Shown: positions 47,001-59,000 of the stretch, in pieces
Layout: each line of letters starts with the position of its first letter
How positions within the stretch are numbered: the first letter of the stretch is position 1
Position numbers and translations under genes: made by a program
Notes under the pieces: generated by a model
Told to the model about the DNA's origin: nothing
Database searches by the model: none
Seen by the model: only the letters and a program-made list of their open reading frames with translations
From: Triticum aestivum
Taxonomy: Eukaryota; Streptophyta; Magnoliopsida; Poales; Poaceae
NCBI RefSeq assembly: GCF_018294505.1
Contig: NC_057811.1
Location: 30,624,893 to 30,688,892, forward strand
Reading direction: 5' to 3'
Length of the DNA: 64,000 bases

Positions 47001-50000
47001 GTAGTGGTATTGGTCTAGGAGTCTGTATTAGGCTATGTTTTCTTCCTTGTACCCCATGTCTTGTGTGATTCACCTTGGGCTATACAATAGAGATAAGTTG
47101 TATCGTAAAATAGTTTGTTTTCAATAAGGGAGCATCAGTCCTGTTAACTGGACTAATCACATTTTTGGTTTTCACATGAGCTAACTGTTACCACTTTGTA
47201 CCTGTTCCTCAGAAGACTTTGGGCTATCTCCTAAAAATGACATAATCGGTGAACCTTGATATCAATTGTTCCAAAAGATTCACTTGATAGCATGCCTCTT
47301 GATATTTTTTTTTTGTATTTCCTTGGCTTTGTATGTTTGAATTTAGCTATTCTGTCTGAATCATGTCTTTATCAATCTGAAGGCTGAGGCATCTCAAATG
47401 GAGAAAGATATGCAGAACATACAACAACAGATTGATCATCTTCATTCAAATGTTACAAGGTCATTCAATTGTACTTCTTACTTTGCTTAACCACATCCAA
47501 GTAAAGTTTCTTGGTTGTTTGATTCGAACTTGTGTGCCATTCAGGTTAAGAGAGGATGAAAATGAATTCACAGCAGAATTATCAGGCATCGTAAAATCTA
47601 TCAATGACATATCAAAAGAGGTATCTTAAACTCAATGTGCTACCAGAAATACTGCTTTCCTGCATAATGAACTTTAAACTCTGTCAACACAGTAAAAGTG
47701 ATAATGTTACTCCATCCACTCCAATCACAAATAAGCCACATTTTGAACCAGAAACATTGCTAAAGAAAGTTCCCTAACCCATAAATGCGAATCGTATTTT
47801 TAGTTCTATATTAGAAGTATTTCTTCAGGAATCTACTTGTACCATTTTCCTATGGCCTAAATCTTCATTGTGATATTGTTCTGTCAGTTTGGAAAATATT
47901 TTATCAGCAATAACTTATTTTGACTGGAGGAATTGTTTCCATATCTATTGTTTACTGTAATTATATTACCTTTTGTATTTTATAGTTACTTAGTGGTACC
48001 CATTCCATCTATTGATGTATGAATGCGGGTATATGTGTTCCAGATAATGTAATTATGTATAATGCTATTATTAGAGAATATATATGTGTTCTGGATAATG
48101 TTATTCTCATAGAATATTTATCTTTTTTTGCTAGTTCTCATATGTTTTGCTTCTTTCTGATTCCTAATGCTTAATGTGAAAAAAGGGTGGCAGGGTGCGA
48201 TCGTGCACAGTAATAATTAGGCTTAACTATACATTTTCATGCACACATCAATTCTGATTTGATTTTATTTCAATTTCCAAATAGGTTTGCACATGACACA
48301 TGACACACAATGTATGAAAGAAAACCATGTCCACGCGATGGCCCTTACTCATAGTTGACGCTCCATGAACCCTGTCTGTTTATCACATTTTCCCTTTTGT
48401 TGAACTTTAAGAACATAGCTCTACTTGTTCAAAAAGATATTTTGAGCGAGGCTGAACGTGCAGAGTTAGGGGTAAAATACATCTGGGTCTAAGTTCGATG
48501 GCCTGTTTAAGTAATTTGTCCTCACATGATTCCAAGCTCAGAATAAGCTTTGGCGCAGTATTAGGTTACCTTTGAAAAGTGTTCCCCCAACATTTATCTA
48601 AAAAACATCACTTATAATTATCCACACTATTTGAAGTTCACGAGTCTTCTGTACTTTCATGTGAAGTTGGCCACCTTTTTTCTGCATTGAAAAATGTGGG
48701 TCTTGTATTGTATCGTTTATGCCATTAAATTTTATTTCACAGATAGCTGAAAATGATAGAAGGACAAAACAAATAAAATCCGACATTGCAGACCTTCAAC
48801 GACAGCAAAGTAATACGGTATATTCTCTCTTTACAGTAACCAGTAAGCAGTAGATGCCCTTTTTGTATGATCATAGCCCCGCTTCTCAGGATGTGATTGA
48901 TTTTAGTAGCAACTGGCAACTGCTCTCTAACATCTTCATTTATATACAATCAATGCTTCATCTTAGGTAACGGCATTTGGGGGACAAAGAGTTCTGAAAC
49001 TCTTGGAATCAATAGAGACAAACCACAAAAAATTCGAAAGCCCACCTATTGGTCCAATAGGGGCTCATCTGGTATGAAAATGCCAATTATCATGATTCTT
49101 GTCTTGAATTATTGGTTACTCTTGAATATGTATAATAATACCATGTGTAGTAACTTGATGCAAATGATAATTTGGTATATCATTTAGCACATGTTTTGAT
49201 CTGCTGTATTTAGCAATAAACTTCGTTAATCCACATTGCTTATATTTTTATATTGTATTGTTTTATTATTTATTTATCCACGGCTTAACCCGTGGCAGCC
49301 CAACTAGTGTTCCCAGCTACAGGTCAATGCTGTGTTCCCATAGTGCAGCTGCATTGGTTCTTACGAAGTTCTTTTTTTTGAAATGTCACCCGGGGGTGGC
49401 GGGGGGGGGGGGGGTAAAATCATACCTGAATCATTTTCATTTATTCATATACGGAAGGGTACACAACCGAGATTTTTGCAGGGGGTAGGGGGGGGGCAGA
49501 GATTTAGGAGAGAGGTGGAGGGGAGTCAGCTGGTTCGGACTGGTAAACAGTCAAGCCAGGTGTCCACATCACCCGTTGGACTGGGGCAAACGGCGGCCTC
49601 CTCGCGGCACAAGCATCGGAGGCGTGTGAGAGAGGGGGTGTCACTGTTGAAGAGCATCCCATTGTAGTGCTTCCATAGCCATGAGAAGCAAATGAGAATG
49701 AAGGTTGATACCAACCACTTAGGTTATAGCGGGGGAGAGACAGACATCCTGTAGAGATCGAAGCGAGGCCTCGTGCGGCGTCGGCGCACCAACAAACGCC
49801 CAGAAGTGCTAGGCGAAGGTGCACTGGAAGACTAGGTGATCTGCAGTCTTGCAGGGCGCCTCACAGCGCCTCACACTGTGGACAACCGGCCTCGGCAGTG
49901 GAGGTGATGCTTTTTCGGAGCAACGCACTCCGGGTGTTGATCCGGCCCTGAACCATGAGCTAAGTGAAGAAACGAACCGAGGAGGGGGCTTGCCTCCGCC

Positions 50001-53000
50001 ATGCGAAGTCGTGGAAGGTGGCGACCACCCCACCAAAAGAGCAGAGGTAGTAGAGCTGGGCGGTCTGGAACCCATGGGTAGGTAAGGAACAACACTCAAG
50101 CACCTGGTCGTCGGTTGAAGTGGACAGCTGAACCCTGTCTAGAGCCATTAGCAGGGCATCTAGATGACGAGCCCCAGCGGCGGTGAGGCGGGGGATGAGT
50201 TGGGACCACACCTCCAGCAAGGCCGCAGGCATCGAGACCACGACGCTCGTCACATGCGAGAACATGGTGGGCATAAAGCTACAAAGGGGGTCGATAGGCA
50301 GCCAGTTGTCGAGCCAGAAGGCGGTCTGTTCACCATTGCCGACTGCAACAAAAGAGATAACCCTGTAGAGCGGCATGAGCTTGATGAGAGCACCCTAGTG
50401 GCTCCCAGGTAGCCGCGCGATCGCAGCATCACAGACCGGCATCCGGTCCAACGCAGACTAGAGCCACACAGACCAGGGTGTGTTGTCGCTCGAGTGCAGC
50501 CGATGCAGGAGCTTCACAAGCAGGAACTGGTTTTGCGTCGTTAGGTCCTGGACATCAGAGTTCTCACCCAGCCTACTACTTTATTACTGTGACTGGGCAT
50601 CCATATTCTCTGTCCTCTATTCTTCCTAGCACCTCCTACTGCTCTAAAGCTTGTGTTGACTCTGTGAAGTACAAAAGTCTGTGTATATGTCCCAAGTGCT
50701 TCATATTAGAATATGGAAACTTCAAAATTTGTTCCAAGTTTTGGTCCTTTTGGCCGTTTGTGAATTGCACAATAAGGACAGAAGGTTTCCCTAATCTTTA
50801 AGACAATCTTTTTTTTTTGGGTACAACGGAAAAAAAGATCTAGACCTAATCGGCTACTGATACAATGTTAGAGGAATAACAATTTAATCTATTGCCAAGG
50901 ATCTAGGGCCTTATGTTAGGAGATAAATTAGGAATCCGAAATACAAAAAGGAAATATAAGAAACTTAGTACAGTAAGTACCTCTCTGTAACAGCCTCAAT
51001 GTTGACTAGTCTCTGCATCCTGAGTTCTTGAGTCTTGACCCCATCAATCATTGACCCCTTTAGAAAATTAATCAATTTGTTTGATCTTTTTGTCATTGAT
51101 GCTAGTTCATTGGAGTATCTGTAATAATATTTGTTCTCGTTGCATCAAATAGCATGAATGCAAAATCGATTTGTTTCATATAGTATTGCTTTTTCTACAA
51201 TGTACTCCATCCATTCCTAAATATAAGTCTTTCTAGAGCTTCCACTATGGACTACATACGGAGCAAAATGAGTGAATCTACACTCTAAAGTACGTCTATA
51301 TACGTCCGTAGGTAGTCCGCATTGAAATCTCTAAAAAGACTTATATTTAGGAACGGAGGGAGTAGGTTATAGCTGTATTACTTTTTCCAGACCTTAATAA
51401 TGCTTGTTCCATGCAGCAACTTGCTAGTGAGTCCTGGTCTGTGGCAGTTGATAGCGCATGTGGGGGGCTTCTGGATGCATTTATTGTCACGTGTTGTAAG
51501 GATTTACATGTTTTGCGAGAATGTGCAAGTAAAGTGAATTTCAATAACCTTCGAATTATTGTGTATGATTTTACTAGGCCACGGTGAGATTAAAGGCCCT
51601 GTATCTTATTCAATATTCTGTTACATTTTGATGAATTCTAATTCTCTTACCTTCTATAAATTGATCATTCCTGATGGTTCACTTCCTACAACAGAGCACC
51701 CTACAGTACTATCAGTTATTCAGTCAGAAAATCACACTGTGCTGAATGTATTGGTGGATCAGGTAATATAATCTCAAACAACTACTCTGTTTGTTTCAGA
51801 AAAGTGGTCCATTTATCATATGCTAAATACCAGGAGGCACAAAATTTGAGTATTATATAATGGAATTGGACTGCCTTTACCCCTACTTATGTCATATTTC
51901 AACCATTTGATATCTTCGGTACCATTGACTGTGCGGGTTGAGGATGGAAAAGTTGCAACAATCCAACAACTGAAATCTTCCCTGGATGGATAATTATTTT
52001 GAAACTAATAATCCAAAGAAACCTGACATCTGTTATGAAATAATTTTTAATTATGAGATATCAATAAGCATCACACTTTTTTTTTTTGTCAGATCCTTCA
52101 GTTTGACATGTTATTATTAGAGCAACATTTGCAAAGTTCCTTTGTTTCAGGGTCATGCTGAAAGGCAGGTCCTGGTTAAAGATTATGAAGTCGGAAAATC
52201 TCTTGCATTTGATGATAGGATGCGGAATATAAAGGAAGTGTATACTTCTGATGGGGACAAAATGTAAGTCTCGGTGGTGATGCTCATATTAGTTTGGTCA
52301 TATTGCAGCCATTTACTTGTTATATCAAGCAGTTAACCATAAATAATCCTTGCTAGAAGTAATTTTAGAATCCTTATAGGCGTTTCTATCTCCATGTGCC
52401 GCCAAATATTCATGTAATTGCAGATTCCTGCTTATCAATTTTGATTTGATGAATTACCATCTTGCAATTTTAGCGGGAGCACTCCCCCTTCTGAAAAAAA
52501 CATCTTGCAATTTTGTGGGACCGACTAGCTCGAATGCACTACGGGTATCAGTATCGGGCCAATACGGATACATAAATTCGACATTTTGAAAAAGTGCCAA
52601 TACGGATACGTTGTATTATTTTTAAATAATTGATTTAGTGTTGGCCCCTCCAGGTGATTTCTCTATGATTGTAACATGGCTCCACAATGGTGCCCTTAGA
52701 TTTGTAGGTACAGTAGGGGTTCAGCAGAGCCATCTGGAGGAGATGAGAATATGAGATCTTCAGAGATCAGAGGAGAAAGAAGAGGGGATGAGCTTGGCTG
52801 GGCAGGAGAAAAGGAGAAGAGAAGTGCACATACCTGGCTGCTGCGTGAGAGGGGACGTTGGCGAGGAGGAGCAGCAGCTCCTCGCCAGCTAGCCGCTGCC
52901 GCCACCAGCCATGGGTGAGGAGCTGCTAGGCACACAGACGCCTTGTCGCCGCCTGGTGTGAGCTCGGGAGGGAGGAAAGAAACTGGGAGGGAAAGGATGG

Positions 53001-56000
53001 GGGGCATTGGAGTACTAGGGTTGCTGGCTGCCTCTTAACTGGGCTGAGTGGGATCTTAGGTGGGCTGAGCCGTATCCAAAACGAATTGAGAAAGTATCCT
53101 TCAAGTATCTGAATTGTTTTAAATCATTATTCACAGATACTCCATGGATACATAGCGGGGGTGTATCGGTACTAGATACAGTATAGGATACCGATTCGCT
53201 GGTCGCCTGAAGTATCGGTGCATTCGAGACGACTAGTGACTTGAGATCAGTTTCTGGAGTTCCCCAGTTGGGTTGATGGCACACGGGGTCATTTGGAGGG
53301 CCAACTAACCACAGTTCCCTGATTCGCAATCCGCTTGTTCATGAGTTGTTATTCATGCTTCGTCGCTTCCTATAAGTAGAGTTATTTGGAGTATGCGCAT
53401 CTCTAATCGAAAAGCTTACCTCACATGCATTAGATGCAGAGCGAATGGTCAGAAATGATGGTCGGCGGACATACCATCATCACCAACTTGGTCTTTTATA
53501 AGAGTAGAGAAGTTAGTGTATACACACATGGAGTGTTTGGCTGGGCTGTGGCTTTAAAATAAGCAGCTGTTGTCTGTCGGTTATTGCAAAGCTGCTGTGA
53601 GGAGTAGAGCTATTTGGAGAGCTGGTTGTCTGGGATGTGACTGTAGTACAGTAACTAGAATACTCGTCCAATGCTGATATTCTGTTTATCTACTGATTTA
53701 ATGATAATAACCTCATGTTTTCCCGATTTAGCTCTATTTCCCCGACTTGTGAGCTGTTGTATGTAGTCTTATTAGAATAGCATACTTCTTTTAGCTAACT
53801 TATTTAATAGAATGATGTCATGTACAAACAAAATGCTTGACATATTATTTTCTAGATATATTATTAAGCCAAAATTTCAACATAGTGCATTCAACAATAT
53901 GTTTTGCATATGTGATGCTACTACAATATACTTTAAATTCTTTTGCATGTCATTCATTATTTAGAGGTTTCAAAGTATTATGTCTGCTATTTTTATACCA
54001 AGAACAAAATCTGCCACCAAAATTGCATACACATAATAGTAATAATTACCTAAAAAATGCATAGTATGGCAGCAGGAGCATGATCACATGGACAAGAACC
54101 AATGTGTGTAGATTTTTTTTTTGGTCTCAACCATTTATATAGATTACAAGCAATTCACTCAGCCAAATCTGAATCCATTACTCTTGTAATTTCGTCCACC
54201 ATCATCCATTTACGACTACAAGCATCCATTCATCATGAGAAAGAAACCAAAGGGAAAAATAGAGAAGAAATCCAAAGCCAGGTTCCAGCATGGGCTTGCA
54301 GTCGCTCGATGGCAGGCTGCTGTGAGGTGGATCCAGCGCATGCTTACGGTTGCTGGATGGGCAGGCTGGTGGTCCTGTTCTTGCCGGTACGGGGCTGCAG
54401 GGCCAGCTGCCGGCGGGGGTCGTCGTAGTTGCAGAGGAGGGCCGTGGAGGAGCAGCGGCGTCGCCCCAAAGTGGGTTTGCAGGGGAGTAGCCGTGCCATG
54501 CCTTGCTTCCAGGGAGGAGCCGCACCACGTCTAGTTGTCAAGAGGAGAAGTTATAGGGGAGAAGCAGATCGCTGGATGGTGCCTTTTTCTGGTGTCTGGA
54601 ACCGGAGGAACCACAAGACGGCAGTGGTAGTGGCAACCCTAGTGCTGCCACCTTGGATCTCGCATGGGGTGGCGACTCGGGGATGGGAAAAAATGAAGAT
54701 AGAGGCCAGTCGAAGGGATTTCTGTGCGAGGAATATCCATTATATGTGGTATCAGCGCGTAGGATCTAGGATGTTTCAAAAGCCAGAAAAGCATGCTTTT
54801 GCTCATATGCACTAATTAATAAGCCACCATGCGTTTTTTTAAAAGCCAGCTGGTTGGTTGGGCTTTGGCTTATGAGTGCACAAAACCAAAGTCCAACCAA
54901 ACACGTCACATAGTATGTCAATTTGGAAAATTCACATTTGAAAGTCATGACCATGTACTGGGCCTCTTCTTTATATCTCCCATGCCTCCTTCGGCCCGTG
55001 TGCGGTACTCAGTGATTGCTGCGAGTAGTGACCACGCTAGGTCATGGAGATAAAGAGAAATACCAGCAGCTGCTACAGCGAGGACAAGAAGCAACAGGGG
55101 CCCAAGGTCTCATTTCCCTTCTCTTCTTCAGCGCGTAACCTGACGGTGTCCAGATAAGCATTCCAGAATGTTAGTGACCTGCAATTGTGAAGACCCACCA
55201 TGATTATAGACCATGCGATTGGACAGTAATCCTGGTAACTGACTGGCCCCATCCAAAGTTTGCTGTCGCCACTGGCAACCTTATCACAATGGTTACTGTG
55301 CCTCTCCAGCTCCCTATCTGCCTTGTGCATCCAGGGATGCTGCAGCCCTTTGAGGAGAATACATAATCCTAGTACTATTCTCCCTTGTTGAAAGAAGGGT
55401 GTGGGCTGGCTGGGTTGATATTGTGCTAAAGCTTGCAAGTGGCCTATGTATATCCCATATGCAGCCCCTTGCGCTCCTCATGTTGACAACTCCCTTATCC
55501 GAAAATTCCCAAGTGTTTGTGCAGGCAGTCACTTTGTCCACCCCCTCTCTCCTCCCTTCTTTCCACTGAACTCCCTAAATTGCTCATGCGGCAAGTTGAG
55601 GTTGCTTCCTCCAGTTAGTGCAGTTATGTAATGAGACACATATATTTAATTGACCTCTTGATAACATGATAAAAAGGTGAGAAAAATTCGGGGAAGTAAA
55701 CGCTTCTATAGAAGCATCTCATAAACTGATTTTTCCCGAAGCAGAGCTCACCAGTGTTGCTATGTCTCGTGTGTTTCAACTCTCACGGCAGTTTTACAGT
55801 TTACTGACGAATTCTCTGTTCATGAACTTTTGGGAAATAAAACATCATGCAAATTGCTAGATACTCTCTCCGTCTGGGTTTAAAAGGCCGGAGGGCCATG
55901 AAGCCATGTCCTGATTTTTAGGCCAGGTATAATTAAGATCCTACTTTTTTGCTGGATTCAATTGGGGTTTTCTTCGCTGATTTGTGGAATTAATTATCGA

Positions 56001-59000
56001 GAGAAAATGCGATGCATGCAAAAGCTAGGGGCGAGGCTCCATGCAGAATTAGCCAAAGCATGGCTGAATTAAATGGACTCCTTCTCATTGGTGCATGCGG
56101 CCAGTGGAGGATGCAGAAAAAATTTTCTTTCCGTAACTAATGCTGGATTAATTCCTCCTTGGTTCAGTGTTTTGGCTCATAGGCTTTTTAAACGCGGGTG
56201 GATGAAGTAACTTCTTTCGCTTAGGAAATGAGCATGCTGTGATCTGTTCATTCTTTGATGATTCTGCTCCCGTCGAATTTTTCTTGTAGATTTTCTAGAC
56301 GTGCTGTTCAGACTTTTTATCCTCCTACAAGCAAAAAAGGAAGACCTAATCGTTTGTGCAGTTCACTGGGAGAGAAAATTGCTGAACTTAAGAATGAAGC
56401 AGAAGGTATTCAAAGAACAATCGTGGAAAAAAATGGTCAGAAAAGCAAGTTAGTTAAAGATCAATGTGACCTTGAACAGAAAATAGCAGATTCGAAGGTA
56501 AAATTCTTGTTGATGTGTAATGCATTTCAATTATCTTGTAACTTGCCATGTTGCTTCGCAGAGAAAACGAGAACCTGAGGAGCATCGTTTAGAGAAAAAA
56601 ATACTGGAACTTGATGACGCCAAGAGAGCTTTTGCTGAAATTAATAGATATGCTGCTGTGGATAACAGTGAACTAGAGGAGGACATAAAGGTTTGCTCCC
56701 TTTTTCCTTTCTTGAGGAACCATCTATCTCATTTCACTGCACTAGGTATAATGATCCTCGTTATCTAAGCAAAAACTTTATCAGTTTTGTCATGTTACCT
56801 TTTTCTGCAGAAAGAGAAGAATATCATTGTGGAGAGCGAACAATTACTTCAGAAGATTAAAGTGAAGTTAGCAGCGGCTTCACGAGAAGTGAACGATAGA
56901 AGAGAAGCTTACAAGACCTTTATGGGTATGATAATTTACTGGCATGTACACTGTGAAGTTGTTTAGCATTTGAGTTTTTGCATTTCGATCTTGAGATAGA
57001 TAACCATGCCTGCCACATTGTAGCATTTTACTTCAGAATTATGCTTAGTTATAAATGATGATAGAGGAATAGTGGCGTTAGCGTCTTTAAAGTAGGCATC
57101 CGGCAAATGGAAGGCAACATGTCTATGTAAAGGATATAATATAGCTTAGTTATAAAGCTAGTATGTTTGATATGTTAGGCAATATCTGTCCCCTGATGAA
57201 GATAAAACACCCGCTCATTTTTTATTTTATTGTGCTATCTTACTCCTGTACATGGAATGGGAAAAAAATGACACCTTTTTCCAGTGAAGTACATGTATAT
57301 TTTGGGTTGTTTCTGTGAGGAAATATGCAACTTTTATTCCTGTGAGGCCATAGGCCGTTACATGCATAATAAAATATGCAGAAAACCCCTTATACAACTG
57401 GGATATCACATGGCTATTATATACTCCCTCCGTTCACAAATATAAGATATTTTGGATATTTCAATATGGACTACATACGGATTGAAATGAGTGAACAAAC
57501 ACACTAAAACGTGTCTATATACATCCGACCCACAAAAAAGTTAGAACATCTTATATTTGTGAACAAAGGGAGTACAACTTAGAGCAGTTTCTAGCCGGAA
57601 CTTGTTTCTCAAGTAATTTTTTTCTGCATTCCAAATTTATCATAGGTTTCTTTCATTTATGATAGACTCTAGTATTTAGAAACAATTAGCCTCTTTCTAA
57701 GACAAGCACTAGTTTTCTATTCCTTCTATTGAAATTTACGGATAGGCCTTGAACTCTGAGGCCTACCTCATAATTTTTTTCCTAAAAGGAGGTTAAACCC
57801 CCCTGGCCTTTGCATCCCAGGATGCACACAGCCATCTTTATTATATTATTCAACAGAGCCGGACAAAATAAATACATGGATCAACCCAAAGCCACCTTGC
57901 TGGTGACCTCTGCCATTGGCGCCATCATGACGCCAAACAGTGCCACTGCCCTGCTCTCGTTCATCAAGACGCATCCATCGCTGAATGCCGCCGAGACCCA
58001 TCGTCGTTGACGTGGTAGATGCCACACCGCTCCACCTCATGACGACTCTAGCAAGCATCTGCTCCAAAACGATGCCCTCAAGAGGGATAACGACACCAAA
58101 ATCGTCACCAGCGTCTAAGAGACCTAGATCAAGGGTTTCCCCTCGTAACAACCCGAGCTAGGAGATGATGACTGCAGTGACAATGCATTCAACAAGGTAA
58201 CGACGCATAGACATCGCCCGCCACGACCGAGGTCGGAGCTTGGTTTTCACTGGCGGCCTTTTCTTCCCAACTCCCAGCCGGATGGATCGCCACCAAGTCG
58301 CGCAGATCGGCTCCGCGCAACCATCAAGCCACCACCACTGCTCGGCGTGGGATGCCAAGATCTGCCACCACCGACCATCAGCTGGCCAACCACCCACGAA
58401 AGGAGATCACTGCCACCAAGTCCGGTGTTCGTTCCTCGATGACCTTGCACAACGTGCAAGCCGCACACCCAAACTCGCATGTGCGCTGCCACTGGAGTGA
58501 TGTTTAACGTACCAGCATGGCGCAGCCCGTACGCCCATCTGGGCCGAGATCAGGCCCGCCCGTCGCTAGCAGCCTCGCCACCACCGCATTTGGCCGACAC
58601 CAACCTGCCGCACACCCGCTAGAGGAGTCGGCCCCACCTCCTCACTCCAAGTCGGAGCCTTATAGATCCACCGCACTGCGACGCTAGGGCTTTACCCGAC
58701 AACTTCATTGGCGGTGGCGAGCGGAGGGAAGGGCGGAGGTCGGGCTATAGGAGGGAGGGCGGGGAGCGCCCCGGAGCGGCCCGACGCGGCTGCACGGGGG
58801 TGAGAGGAGGGTTACGGTGATTTACTTCTGCCAGTACCCGGCCTGCCTCATCCTACAAGCTGCCCTCCTTGTGTTTACTAGGTTGAGACCGTTAAACATG
58901 TGATGGTCGCATGTCTTTGCTAAACAAGTTTGGGTGCAGATCTTACAGCGTCTGGTCCAGGTGGCGCTTGTAGACCGAAATCATTTTTCCTTCCAAAATT

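Larger units (their letters stand above)
41627..48817 (+). other. SMC6: SMC6 exons 6-11: first coiled-coil arm (residues about 164-431)
   Basis: Exons 41627-41947, 42260-42379, 42979-43113, 47383-47459, 47545-47620 and 48743-48817. The translation is rich in heptad-like Leu/Lys/Glu, for example [20 protein letters not shown] and [18 protein letters not shown]. No stop or frameshift was found. Intron 8 (43114-47382) is 4.3 kb and holds several insertions. Confidence 0.88.
48967..56497 (+). other. SMC6: SMC6 exons 12-16: hinge domain and flanks (residues about 432-663)
   Basis: Exons 48967-49071, 51417-51583, 51660-51762, 52151-52263 and 56290-56497. Hinge landmarks are [63 protein letters not shown] and [10 protein letters not shown]. 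Exon 14 must start at 51660 to keep frame after the CG|GTGAGA donor at 51583, but the two bases before it are AA, not AG. Introns 12 and 15 are 2.3 and 4.0 kb. Confidence 0.85.

Noticed and set aside
49396..49416. Poly-G run as a G-quadruplex regulatory site
   Set aside because: It is a single homopolymer beside a LINE fragment in an intron and more likely slippage or assembly noise.
51584..51659. A U12-type or non-canonical intron 13 that legitimately ends in AA
   Set aside because: The donor GTGAGA is a normal U2-type site and lacks the ATCCTT U12 signature, so a mutated AG acceptor is simpler. Transcript data could overturn this.
53536..54920. Possible terminal inverted repeats GTGTTTGGCTGGGCT and the complement of TCCAACCAAACAC
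   Set aside because: The ends match over about 20 bp, but I found no equal-length target duplication and the interior seems composite, so no element was called.
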